12,399 bases of DNA, from the NCBI GenBank assembly GCA_030610325.1, contig JAUWRZ010000026.1, forward strand, positions 1 through 12,399, in the 5' to 3' direction. The position numbers were made by a program, and so were the translations under genes. Source of the DNA: Sulfurimonadaceae bacterium (GTDB taxonomy: Bacteria; Campylobacterota; Campylobacteria; Campylobacterales; Sulfurimonadaceae). Shown here in pieces: positions 1 through 6,813 of the stretch. Below the pieces are notes generated by a model. That model was not told the origin of the DNA. It ran no database searches and saw only the letters and a list, made by a program, of their open reading frames with translations. Within the stretch, counting starts at the first letter, position 1, and every line of letters begins with the position of its first letter.

Positions 1-2
1 AA

Positions 3-761
3 AAGTGTAATACCATCGTCTTTATCCATGGGATGATGGGGGATGGGTACTATTGGCAGGAGTGGAAGGACTTTTTTGAAGCCAGAGGGTATCGCTGTCA
101 TACCCCTACCCTGCGTCTGCATGACAGAGCCTTTGATGAAGAGCCAGACCCACGACTGGCAGAGGTCGGGATAGCTGAGTATGTGGATGACATCCGCACC
201 TTTTTGCATACCCTTGATGAGAAGCCGATCCTCATCGGGCACTCTATGGGTGCACTCATCACCCAACTGCTTATGGCTGAAGGTCTGGCATATAAAGCCG
301 TTCTTATCGCACCAGCAGCTCCGGCAGGGATCATCGCACTATCGATACCCGTCCTTCGAAGCTTTTTCCCCATCATGAGCACCTGCTGTTTCTGGAAAAG
401 GCCTGTCAGACTCAGCTTTAAAGCCACTCGATTTGCCCTTTCAAACCTACTTGATGATAAAGAAGCCAAAGCTCTCTACAGTATGGGACGCTGGGAGTCC
501 GGAAAGGCAGTCGCACAGATGGGCTTTTGGTTCCTTGACCCAAAAAAAAGTACTTATGTCGATGAGAGGAAGGTGACTGTCCCCATACTTATCATCGCAG
601 GAGCACAAGACAATAGTATTCCTGTCTCTCTAGCAAGAAAGGTCGCACACAAATACCCGACAGCCCGTTATCTTGAGTACCCTGAGCATGCCCACTGGAT
701 CATTGGTGAGAAGGGTTGGGAAGAGGTATGTACGATGATAGTATGCTGGATCGACTCTTGA
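3..761 (+). CDS. alpha/beta hydrolase, 5' end outside window
   Basis: A serine hydrolase of the alpha/beta fold; the substrate cannot be told from sequence. The reading frame is open to the window edge and reads KCNTIVFIHG before the first Met (33). The oxyanion-hole HG of strand 3 therefore lies upstream of that Met, which cannot be the true start; the gene begins outside the window. Numbering from Met33, the nucleophile elbow GHSMG is at 69-73 (Ser71). The probable acid is Asp193 in AGAQD, and the probable catalytic His is His221 in HAHW near the C-terminus. A cap-like insert lies around 105-170. It ends in TGA 128 bp before amrS and is probably a separate transcript. The family is well supported; lipase, esterase or peptidase activity is undecided. 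Confidence 0.85.
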   Translation, partial: KCNTIVFIHGMMGDGYYWQEWKDFFEARGYRCHTPTLRLHDRAFDEEPDPRLAEVGIAEYVDDIRTFLHTLDEKPILIGHSMGALITQLLMAEGLAYKAVLIAPAAPAGIIALSIPVLRSFFPIMSTCCFWKRPVRLSFKATRFALSNLLDDKEAKALYSMGRWESGKAVAQMGFWFLDPKKSTYVDERKVTVPILIIAGAQDNSIPVSLARKVAHKYPTARYLEYPEHAHWIIGEKGWEEVCTMIVCWIDS

Positions 762-770
762 CATATTATT

Positions 771-793
771 TTAAAAGAGTTATCATCTTTTAA
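771..793 (+). terminator. AT-rich hairpin after the hydrolase gene
   Basis: A perfect 8-bp inverted repeat, TTAAAAGA (771-778) and TCTTTTAA (786-793), has a 7-nt loop and starts 9 bp after the hydrolase stop. The U-rich 3' arm fits intrinsic termination, but the stem has only one G-C pair, so it may be weak or coincidental. Confidence 0.3.
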
Positions 794-808
794 TATTGAG
801 TCAGTTAG

Positions 809-814
809 TATAAA
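809..814 (+). promoter_or_regulatory. candidate -10 box for the amrS-amrB-pcm unit
   Basis: TATAAA in the context AGTATAAAG lies 76 bp upstream of the amrS ATG, with no recognisable -35. Initiation near 821 would leave a leader of about 69 nt containing a small inverted repeat, ACTCTG (838-843) and CAGAGT (852-857). The call rests on the -10 match and position only. Confidence 0.3.
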
Positions 815-889
815 GTTCATTTAGGCAACTAGCAGCAACTCTGTCTATCATCAGAGTAATTGAAAGTGCCTTTTAATAGGAGAGACTAA

Positions 890-1882
890 ATGAGATACTA
901 TGAATCCATACCTGATAAAGACCGTATCATATGTATGTTATGTCAACATCACTGCAAGATAAAAGAGGGAAAAGTCGGTATCTGCGGTGTAAACAAGAAC
1001 GAGCATGGAGAGCTTAAGACCCTGGTCTATGGTCACCCCAGTGCGCTTAATCTTGACCCCGTAGAGAAAAAACCCCTCAACCATCTACTACCGGGCTCCT
1101 CCGTCCTCTCACTTGGGACGGTAGGCTGTAACTTCCGATGCCCCTTCTGCCAGAACTGGGAGATCTCTCAGGAGCACACCATCGATGAGTCCGTCGAGAT
1201 AAGTCCACAGAGAATGGTAGAGATGGCATTAGAGCACGGAGCAAAGTCCATTGCCTACACTTACAACGAACCTACCATCTTCTATCCCTACGCCAAAGAT
1301 ATCGGCCTGATCGCCAAAGAGAAGGGACTCAAGAACATCTTTGTGACCAATGGGTTCGAATCAGCAGAGATGGTCGAAGATATGGCAAGTTGGCTGGACG
1401 CGGCCAATGTAGATCTCAAAAGCTGGGATGAGGCCTACTATAAGAAAGTATTAAAAGGCGGACTCGAAGCGGTCAAAGCGACCCTACGAGGCATGGTCAA
1501 GGCAGGTATCTGGGTGGAGATCACTACCTTACTGATAGAAAGCGATAACGACAGTGACAAAGACCTTGCGGAGATGGCCAAGTTCATCGCTAATGATCTT
1601 GGACCCCATGTCCCCTGGCACCTGAGTGCTTTTCATCCTGATTATAAGATGCTTGAGCGTGAGCGTACCGGGATCGAGACACTTAGACGTGCCAGTGAGA
1701 TCGCTAAAAAAGCGGGCCTTCACTATGTCTATCTGGGCAATGTACCTGTACATGGTGACACCTACTGTCCAGATTGCGGTACGCTTCTCATGGACCGTAC
1801 CGGCTATACCGTCACCCAAAACAGTCTCATCGACGGGCACTGCCCCACCTGTGAGCGAGCTATAGAAGGAGTATGGAGATGA
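890..1882 (+). CDS. amrS: AmmeMemoRadiSam system radical SAM enzyme
   Basis: A cytoplasmic radical S-adenosylmethionine enzyme of the AmmeMemoRadiSam system, 330 aa. The 4Fe-4S/SAM motif is CxxxCxxC at Cys80, Cys84 and Cys87, in GCNFRCPFCQNW. The N-terminus has a Cys cluster (Cys15, 18, 22, 32) with the GKVGICGVN context typical of the family. The C-terminus has two CxxC pairs (293/296 and 318/321) that look like a zinc or extra Fe-S site. The YTYNEPT stretch at 123-129 and the NVDLKSW stretch at 173-179 are also family hallmarks. The start is supported by AGGAG at 878-882, 7 nt before ATG. It overlaps amrB by ATGA, implying translational coupling. The physiological reaction is not established from this sequence. 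It is related in fold to pyruvate-formate-lyase activating enzymes, but the cysteine-rich tail and the neighbour favour AmrS. Confidence 0.95.
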   Translation: MRYYESIPDKDRIICMLCQHHCKIKEGKVGICGVNKNEHGELKTLVYGHPSALNLDPVEKKPLNHLLPGSSVLSLGTVGCNFRCPFCQNWEISQEHTIDESVEISPQRMVEMALEHGAKSIAYTYNEPTIFYPYAKDIGLIAKEKGLKNIFVTNGFESAEMVEDMASWLDAANVDLKSWDEAYYKKVLKGGLEAVKATLRGMVKAGIWVEITTLLIESDNDSDKDLAEMAKFIANDLGPHVPWHLSAFHPDYKMLERERTGIETLRRASEIAKKAGLHYVYLGNVPVHGDTYCPDCGTLLMDRTGYTVTQNSLIDGHCPTCERAIEGVWR

Positions 1883-2679
1883 GAACAAGAAAAGACGCTG
1901 TCGCCGGACAGTTCTATCCGGCCGGGACCGAAGAGATAGACAGGACCTTTAACCATTACAATGACATACTTGATGGACATATCAGCGATAAAGAGCTGCT
2001 AAAGATGGCTCCGAGAGCCGTTATAGTCCCGCATGCTGGATATGTCTACTCTGGCTTTACCGCTAACATCGCACTTCGCCTACTTAAGAATAGTTCACTT
2101 AGTCGTATAGTCGTCATCGGACCAAGCCACCGTGTCTACCTAAAAGGGACAAGCGTATCGGACTTTGATCAGTATGAGACACCCCTTGGTCCACTCTCCA
2201 TAGACCGGGTCTTAGTGAGAGAACTCGTAGAGAGGTTCGATCTTCGTTTTCAGCCAGATGCGCACAGTGAACACAGTACGGAGGTACAGATGCCTTTTAT
2301 CAAGCGCTACTTACAAGACGTCTCTGTCGTAGAGCTGGTCTACGGGGATGAGGATCCGCAAAAGCTGGCAGAGGTCATAGACTTCTTGCTTGACGACCCG
2401 GCTACTGCGGTCGTCATCAGTACCGATCTCAGTCACTACTATGATCTCAAAAAAGCCAAGCGACTCGACACCATCTGTCTTGATGCTGTAGATAAGCTCG
2501 ACACTGATGAGCTGCATCAAGGGTGTGAAGCCTGTGGAAAGATCGGAGTCGAAGCGATGTTGTCCACCGCAAAAGAGCGAGGTCTGCACTCACACCTGCT
2601 AGATTATCGCACCAGCGCGGATGCCAGTAAGGATGAGTCCCGTGTCGTAGGCTATATGAGCGCTGCATTTACTGCGTAA
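1879..2679 (+). CDS. amrB: AmmeMemoRadiSam system protein B, MEMO family
   Basis: A MEMO-family protein related to class III extradiol dioxygenases, presumed partner of the radical SAM enzyme. Numbering from ATG 1879 (266 aa), conserved stretches are PHAGYVYSG (His52), IGPSHRVY (His84), HSEHSTEVQMPF (about 130-141), STDLSHYYD (about 181-189) and the CEACGK segment near 216-221 (Cys219). His52, His84 and Cys219 correspond to the metal-site residues described for human MEMO1 (His49, His81, Cys244). An in-frame ATG at 1873 would sit only one base after the AAGGAG at 1866-1871. ATG 1879 has a 7-nt spacing and makes a classic ATGA overlap with the amrS stop, so 1879 is chosen. AmrA/AMMECR1 often accompanies or is fused to this protein but is not in the window. 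Confidence 0.93.
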   Translation: MRTRKDAVAGQFYPAGTEEIDRTFNHYNDILDGHISDKELLKMAPRAVIVPHAGYVYSGFTANIALRLLKNSSLSRIVVIGPSHRVYLKGTSVSDFDQYETPLGPLSIDRVLVRELVERFDLRFQPDAHSEHSTEVQMPFIKRYLQDVSVVELVYGDEDPQKLAEVIDFLLDDPATAVVISTDLSHYYDLKKAKRLDTICLDAVDKLDTDELHQGCEACGKIGVEAMLSTAKERGLHSHLLDYRTSADASKDESRVVGYMSAAFTA

Positions 2680-2691
2680 CAGGAGAGTATC

Positions 2692-3321
2692 ATGCAGACC
2701 AACAGAGGACTTATCGATGCGATGATAGTCTCAGGAGTGTTAAGGACACCACGTATCATCAAAGCATTTAAGAACAGAGATAGAAGATATTTTGTTCCCG
2801 AAGCCCTGCATGAGAGACTCTATGTCGATGCTCCCCTTCCCATCGGTCAGTCACAGACCATCTCCCAGCCTTCGACAGTCGCGTTTATGCTTGAACTGTT
2901 GGGAGCAAAAGAGGGAGATGATGTCTTAGACATCGGTTCAGGTTCCGGATGGACAGCGGCACTCTTATGTGAGATCGTCGGAGAAGATGGTACCGTGACC
3001 GGACTGGAACGGCACGATGGACTAGTCAAACTCGCTCAGAAGGACCTTGCAAGGTTCGGTGACGAGAACTGTCACATAGAAAAAGCTACTGACACACTTG
3101 GGATAGTATCAGAGACCTTTGATACCATCTTAGTCTCTGCCAGTGCAGAAGAGATCCCTCGTGAGCTCTTCTTACAGATGCGAGCAGGAGCAAGGCTCGT
3201 CATACCGATACGAAACTCTATCTTCAGATTTACCAAGATGTCAGAGAATGAGATCAAAAAAGAGGAGTACCCCGGTTTTGTGTTCGTGCCATTAATATAT
3301 CAACGCCCGCCTAGGCGATGA
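2692..3321 (+). CDS. pcm: protein-L-isoaspartate O-methyltransferase
   Basis: A cytoplasmic SAM-dependent repair enzyme that methylates abnormal L-isoaspartyl residues in aged proteins so that they can return to aspartyl. At 209 aa it has the usual bacterial length. The family signature GQSQTISQPSTVAFM is at about 52-66. SAM motif I VLDIGSGSGW is at 78-87 and the acidic residue ending beta-2 is at about Glu106. The FDTILVSASAEEIP segment at 143-156 and the QMRAGARLVIPI segment at 162-173 follow the family order. The start has AGGAGA at 2681-2686, and amrB stops 12 bp upstream, so the gene is probably co-transcribed with amrS and amrB. The stop is 18 bp from the convergent gene on the other strand, with no clear terminator between them. 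Confidence 0.94.
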   Translation: MQTNRGLIDAMIVSGVLRTPRIIKAFKNRDRRYFVPEALHERLYVDAPLPIGQSQTISQPSTVAFMLELLGAKEGDDVLDIGSGSGWTAALLCEIVGEDGTVTGLERHDGLVKLAQKDLARFGDENCHIEKATDTLGIVSETFDTILVSASAEEIPRELFLQMRAGARLVIPIRNSIFRFTKMSENEIKKEEYPGFVFVPLIYQRPPRR

Positions 3322-3339
3322 AGGTACGACACAGAAGCA

Positions 3340-3705
3340 TCACTCTCCCCGCAACTCCCTGTTTCTCTCAAGCATCATCTGGTAGTTACGCTCATTGGCT
3401 TCGTTGGCCTTTCTATTCGCTTCTTCGACTTTTGCTTTATGCTCTTCACACTTGATAGCATCCTTCTCTTTTTTTGTCAGTTCACGAGGCTGAGGATGCT
3501 CCAGTTCAAACTTCTTCTTCTCCAGTTCAAGCCGTTGCTGCTCCGCGTGGAGACGTTCCGCCTCTATTACCGCCGGATAGTAAGTAGTACATACCCCGTT
3601 CACACATTGAGTAAATGGCGCGTTATGAGAGGGAGACCCTTGCACCTGATGTTCTGCCCCGAAAAGTCCAGCAGTCATCAGTATCGTGATCATTATCTTC
3701 TTCAT
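3340..3705 (-). CDS. small secreted charged coiled-coil protein, unknown function
   Basis: No family is recognised. From ATG 3705 it is 121 aa: MKK, a hydrophobic stretch, then GLFGA, which looks like a Sec signal peptide cleaved near residue 17. A short segment with a CX4C pair (CVNGVC) and TTYYP follows. About 70 residues very rich in Lys, Glu, Arg, Gln and Ala (LHAEQQRLELEKKKFELE and later) predict a long amphipathic helix or coiled coil. A third Cys is in the IKCEEHK stretch. Alternative ATGs at 3711 and 3723 are possible. The longest frame starts with a GTG at 3762, upstream of the likely -10 box, so it is unlikely. The ribosome-binding site is weak (CGGA). The protein is probably periplasmic or cell-surface, and it converges on pcm. 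Confidence 0.7.
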   Translation of the reverse strand: MKKIMITILMTAGLFGAEHQVQGSPSHNAPFTQCVNGVCTTYYPAVIEAERLHAEQQRLELEKKKFELEHPQPRELTKKEKDAIKCEEHKAKVEEANRKANEANERNYQMMLERNRELRGE

Positions 3706-3741
3706 TTTCATCCGTTTGATCATTGAAGTATTGTTGTGAGT

Positions 3742-3747
3742 ATTATA
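3742..3747 (-). promoter_or_regulatory. -10 box for the small secreted protein gene
   Basis: A perfect TATAAT on the minus strand lies 18 nt upstream of ATG 3723 and 36 nt upstream of ATG 3705. The -35 region is poor. Its position rules against the GTG at 3762 as start. Confidence 0.5.
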
Positions 3748-3762
3748 GTGAAGTAAGAGCAC

Positions 3763-3787
3763 AGAAAGCTTGAATAGTAAGCTTTCT
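3763..3787 (-). terminator. likely intrinsic terminator of aqpZ
   Basis: A perfect 9-bp inverted repeat, AGAAAGCTT (3763-3771) and AAGCTTTCT (3779-3787), has a 7-nt loop. It lies 23 bp after the aqpZ stop on the minus strand. The 3' arm and the following bases are pyrimidine-rich, though there is no long uninterrupted T run. It separates aqpZ from the next promoter. Confidence 0.45.
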
Positions 3788-3810
3788 ACAGATGCAGATA
3801 TTACAGTAGC

Positions 3811-4509
3811 TTACGCCTCTTCGCTACTTTCAAACCATTTCCAGACCAGACCTGCTATCAACGCACCCACTATTGGAGCGACCCAGAAGAGCCAGAGCTG
3901 TGTCGTGGCACCCGCGTCAGCAAAAAAGACCACTGCCGTACTTCTTGCTGGATTGACTGAAGTGTTCGTCACCGGGATGGTGATAAGGTGGATCAGAGTC
4001 AGACCCAGACCGATCGCGATCGGAGCAAAGGCTGTCGCAGCTTTTTTAGCGGTGGAGCCAAGGATGATGATAAGGAACATAAACGTCATGACGACCTCAG
4101 CGATAAGTGCCGCACTCATACTATAGCCATCCGGAGAGCGTTCACCATACCCATTAGAAGCAAATCCACCTGCTTCAAAGCCTGTTTTCCCTGTTGCTAT
4201 CATATAGATGACCAAAGCACCCAGGATACCACCCGCGACCTGTGCGACTATGTAAGGTAGCAACTCTTTTGCAGGAAACTTACCCGCACTCCAAAGTCCA
4301 ACTGATACCGCTGGATTGATATGACAACCCGATATTGGTCCAATAGCGAATGCCATAGTAAGTACGGTAAGACCAAATGCGAGAGAGACACCGACAAAAC
4401 CGATGCCAAGTTCCGGATAAGCAGCAGCAAGAACTGCTGAACCCGCACCACCGAGTACAAGCCAAAACGTACCGATAAACTCAGCACCCATCTTTTTTGT
4501 TAAATTCAC
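3811..4509 (-). CDS. aqpZ: aquaporin Z, water channel
   Basis: An inner-membrane tetrameric water channel of the MIP family. Using the GTG start at 4509 it is 232 aa, close to the 231 aa of E. coli AqpZ, to which many stretches match almost word for word ([32 protein letters not shown] and [16 protein letters not shown]). The two NPA pore motifs are at 65-67 and 186-188. Selectivity-filter residues Phe45, His174, Thr183 and Arg189 match the water-selective pattern, not the glycerol one. Six membrane segments are expected. The GTG start is preceded by AAAGGA at a suitable distance. An upstream in-frame ATG at 4551 lies at or before the predicted -10 box and would add a charged tail unlike the family. 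It is monocistronic by context, with its own promoter and terminator. Confidence 0.95.
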   Translation of the reverse strand: MNLTKKMGAEFIGTFWLVLGGAGSAVLAAAYPELGIGFVGVSLAFGLTVLTMAFAIGPISGCHINPAVSVGLWSAGKFPAKELLPYIVAQVAGGILGALVIYMIATGKTGFEAGGFASNGYGERSPDGYSMSAALIAEVVMTFMFLIIILGSTAKKAATAFAPIAIGLGLTLIHLITIPVTNTSVNPARSTAVVFFADAGATTQLWLFWVAPIVGALIAGLVWKWFESSEEA

Positions 4510-4541
4510 ATCTTTCCTTTTTTCCGTTATAAGATGTGAGA

Positions 4542-4547
4542 AGTATA
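4542..4547 (-). promoter_or_regulatory. -10 box for aqpZ
   Basis: TATACT on the minus strand lies 32 nt upstream of the GTG start, in a very AT-rich stretch without a clear -35. Transcription would begin near 4535, leaving a leader of about 25 nt. Confidence 0.45.
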
Positions 4548-4618
4548 TCATTAATTTTAACAGTAATAGTAATTAACTATAAATATTTCTGTTTATTAAA
4601 GAATAAAATATCATAATA

Positions 4619-4650
4619 GTACCCAACGATCTATTTAAAAAAATAGGTAC
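4619..4650. repeat. nested inverted repeat in the gap upstream of aqpZ
   Basis: GTACC (4619-4623) pairs with GGTAC (4646-4650). Inside it TATTT (4632-4636) pairs with AAATA (4641-4645). A separate short repeat TGACT-TTT-AGTCA is at 4668-4680. These lie in the 291-bp AT-rich gap between the phosphodiesterase stop (4801) and the aqpZ start. They could be operators or weak terminators; no known site is recognised, and I see no gene in this gap. Confidence 0.25.
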
Positions 4651-4800
4651 AGATGATAACAGGATATTGACTTTTAGTCATCTCTCTTACACAGCAGAGA
4701 CGAGCCAAAATGTTCTAAAATGGATATTTTTTCTGGAAATGATGTTAGAAGTATTTTAGAGAAAAGAGGTATCTTGAGGATCGTAAAAGAGCCCTTTGTC

Positions 4801-6504
4801 TCACTTGAGCGGGACAGTAGCCTCTGGTTCGCCTATATAGTAACCCTGGACCATATCGATACCGCACCCTTTGACGATCTCAAACAGCTCCTCGCTCTCA
4901 ACAAATTCGGCAATAGTCTTGATACCAAGCGACTTGGCAAGACCGACGATCGCCGCTACGATGGTCCGCTCTTTTTCGTTATGGACTAACCCCTTGACGA
5001 AGAGACCATCAAGTTTTATGTAATCAAAATCGATGGAAAGAAGACGACTAAAATTGGAGTTTTCCATACCAAAATCATCAATAGCGATCTTAAAACCTAT
5101 CGTTTTCAGTGCACGCAACTGTTTTGAGATAGCAATATGATGCTCGCCAATAGTCACGTTCTCAAGGATCTCAAAGGTGACCTGTAGAGGATCGATGCCA
5201 TAGACTTCGATCTTTCTCTGCAAAAAGTCGATCATATCATCATCAAGCAGGTCCCTCAGAGTAAGGTTGAGTGAAAAGCTGATATCACTCTCTTGCAAAT
5301 ACGCAAAACTCTTGTTGATCATCATCCGGGTGATCGACCCTACCAGTCCCAGACGTTCTGCCGGACCGATAAAGATATCGGGTGAGAGCATCTCTCCTTT
5401 ATGATAACCTCGGGCAAGGACCTCATACTTGACGACCTTGCTTGAGGCAATGTCGATGATAGGCTGAAAAAATGGTACGATATTGTCCTCTTCTATCATC
5501 CTCCGAGTCGCATCAAGCCACTTGATGGTCTCTTTTGCTTTCACGACGCTCTCCATAGAATCATCATAAAAGTAGTAATAACGGCTTCCGATCCCCTTCC
5601 CTGTCTCGAGTGCATACTCTGCATCGACTACGGGATAGGCATCATCGACGATCCGGGCGATCCCTATGGAAAAACCGATGTTGATCTCGACATCTTCGAC
5701 CTCAAGCGGCCGCATATCAAAAAAGCTGATGATCTGCTGACAGAACTCCTCGATCTTCTCAGGCTGCTTCTCTTTCATCAGGTAGACAAAACGGTCTGAC
5801 TCTGTCTTAAAGAGACGAGCACTCTCTGCCATATGCTCTTTTAAGGCTTCCGAAGCAGCTTTTAGGATCTTATTGGAAAACTCCTTGCCAAACTGCTTGT
5901 TGATCATGGCAAAATTAGCGATATCGAGCAGAAGCAGATGCTCATAACTCCCGGTCTCGACCTCTTTACCAAGTCTAAGGAAGTTTGAAAGACCAGTCAG
6001 CGGGTCATGGTTATAGAGATATTCCAGCTCTTTAGTCTTCTCTTTGGCTATCTTGTCCAGATCAGCATTGATCGTCTCAAGTTCGCTGTTCTTAGTCAAA
6101 AGCTCTTTACGTAACTCAAGAGGTTCAATGATCTTCTCTAATCTACTGACCATCTCTTTGATGTTTAGCGGCTTCATCAGGTACCCGTCGACTTGCAAGT
6201 CGATGGCCTTTAGAAGATACTCCGTCTCATTGAACGCAGTGGTGATGATTATAGGCACTTCAGCATCGATATCACGTATCTGAGCGATCATCTCCAGACC
6301 GTTCATACGCGGCATCTGTATATCGGTTATGACAATATCCGGGCGCATCTCACCAAAGAGCTCTATCCCCTCTTTACCATCATAAGCACTATAAAGCTTC
6401 TTGACCTTTGCACCCAGAAAAAAGGCTATCTCTTCTGCGATCTCATGATTGTCTTCCACATAAAGTACAGTATAACGCTTAAAATGCTCTAATCTGTTTT
6501 TCAT
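4801..6504 (-). CDS. response regulator with degenerate GGDEF and active-looking EAL domain
   Basis: A cytoplasmic two-component output protein predicted to hydrolyse c-di-GMP to pGpG, 567 aa. Receiver domain (about 10-125): acidic pair Glu17/Asp18, phosphoacceptor Asp61 in TDIQMP, Thr89, Lys111. A coiled-coil linker (about 130-165) leads to a GGDEF-like domain (about 165-315) that starts NHDPLTGLSN. Its active loop reads ESDRF instead of GGDEF, so cyclase activity is unlikely. EAL domain (about 330-565): the signature is EVL with Glu361. The catalytic set Asn413, Glu445, Asp476, Asp477, Lys497, Glu533 and Gln553 is complete, with spacing very close to RocR, so phosphodiesterase activity is predicted. 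ATG 6504 has AAGGAA at 6511-6516. The start overlaps the 3' end of the kinase relic by 26 bp, so translation was once coupled to a cognate kinase. Confidence 0.93.
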   Translation of the reverse strand: MKNRLEHFKRYTVLYVEDNHEIAEEIAFFLGAKVKKLYSAYDGKEGIELFGEMRPDIVITDIQMPRMNGLEMIAQIRDIDAEVPIIITTAFNETEYLLKAIDLQVDGYLMKPLNIKEMVSRLEKIIEPLELRKELLTKNSELETINADLDKIAKEKTKELEYLYNHDPLTGLSNFLRLGKEVETGSYEHLLLLDIANFAMINKQFGKEFSNKILKAASEALKEHMAESARLFKTESDRFVYLMKEKQPEKIEEFCQQIISFFDMRPLEVEDVEINIGFSIGIARIVDDAYPVVDAEYALETGKGIGSRYYYFYDDSMESVVKAKETIKWLDATRRMIEEDNIVPFFQPIIDIASSKVVKYEVLARGYHKGEMLSPDIFIGPAERLGLVGSITRMMINKSFAYLQESDISFSLNLTLRDLLDDDMIDFLQRKIEVYGIDPLQVTFEILENVTIGEHHIAISKQLRALKTIGFKIAIDDFGMENSNFSRLLSIDFDYIKLDGLFVKGLVHNEKERTIVAAIVGLAKSLGIKTIAEFVESEELFEIVKGCGIDMVQGYYIGEPEATVPLK

Positions 6505-6811
6505 GCTCTCTTCCTTCTTGCGATGCCGATCCTACCGTTATGGTAAAACAGGCACCCTCCTCACTGTTTCTCACACTCAGTTTTCCCATCATGTTGTTCT
6601 CGATGATGGTCTTTGACATGTAAAGGCCGATACCAATCCCTTTACCTTCTTCTTTTAGATAAGAGCGTATCGATACCTTTAAGACTTTATCATCATATTG
6701 TACCAGTGCATCCTTGGCATTAGACAACAGATTTAGTATCATCTGTGAGAATTCGTTTGGATAACCATAAATACGAAGCCCTTTTTACAGGTCTTGTGTG
6801 ACCATATCAAT
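6479..6811 (-). pseudogene. histidine kinase C-terminal relic (HATPase fragment)
   Basis: This is the remains of a sensor histidine kinase ATPase domain. An N-box-like stretch PNEFSQMILNLLSNAKDAL is clear, followed by VLKVSIRSYL, then KEEGKGIGIGLYMSK (G2 box) and a normal tail SVRNSEEGACFTITVG. The DNGGGI G1 box and the F-box region that should lie between VSIRS and KEEGK are missing, an in-frame loss of roughly 40 residues. The frame extends upstream of ATG 6742 into KGLRIYGYPNEF but meets TAA at 6785-6787. Beyond that a short stretch (DIDMVTQDL) still looks kinase-like before running into the cyclase stop. There is no HisKA, no sensor domain and no Shine-Dalgarno for ATG 6742. The relic cannot be a working kinase, and its end still overlaps the EAL regulator. 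An ORF of 87 codons (6479-6742) survives by chance or as a non-catalytic fragment. Confidence 0.8.
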
Positions 6812-6813
6812 AT

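Noticed and set aside
1616..1629. Sigma-54-like TGGCAC...TGC inside amrS
   Set aside because: The GG-GC spacing is 9, not the required 10, and it lies within a conserved coding region away from any gene start.
3308..3317. Perfect 10-bp palindrome CGCCTAGGCG at the pcm 3' end
   Set aside because: It lies inside the coding sequence, has no loop or T run, and is too short to call a terminator or operator.
4681..4701. TCTCT...AGAGA pairing after the EAL gene
   Set aside because: Short and low-quality stem without a T run; not supported as a terminator.
4720..4989. 89-codon plus-strand frame at the 3' end of the EAL gene
   Set aside because: Most of it is antisense to the conserved EAL domain; no ribosome-binding site and no recognisable product.
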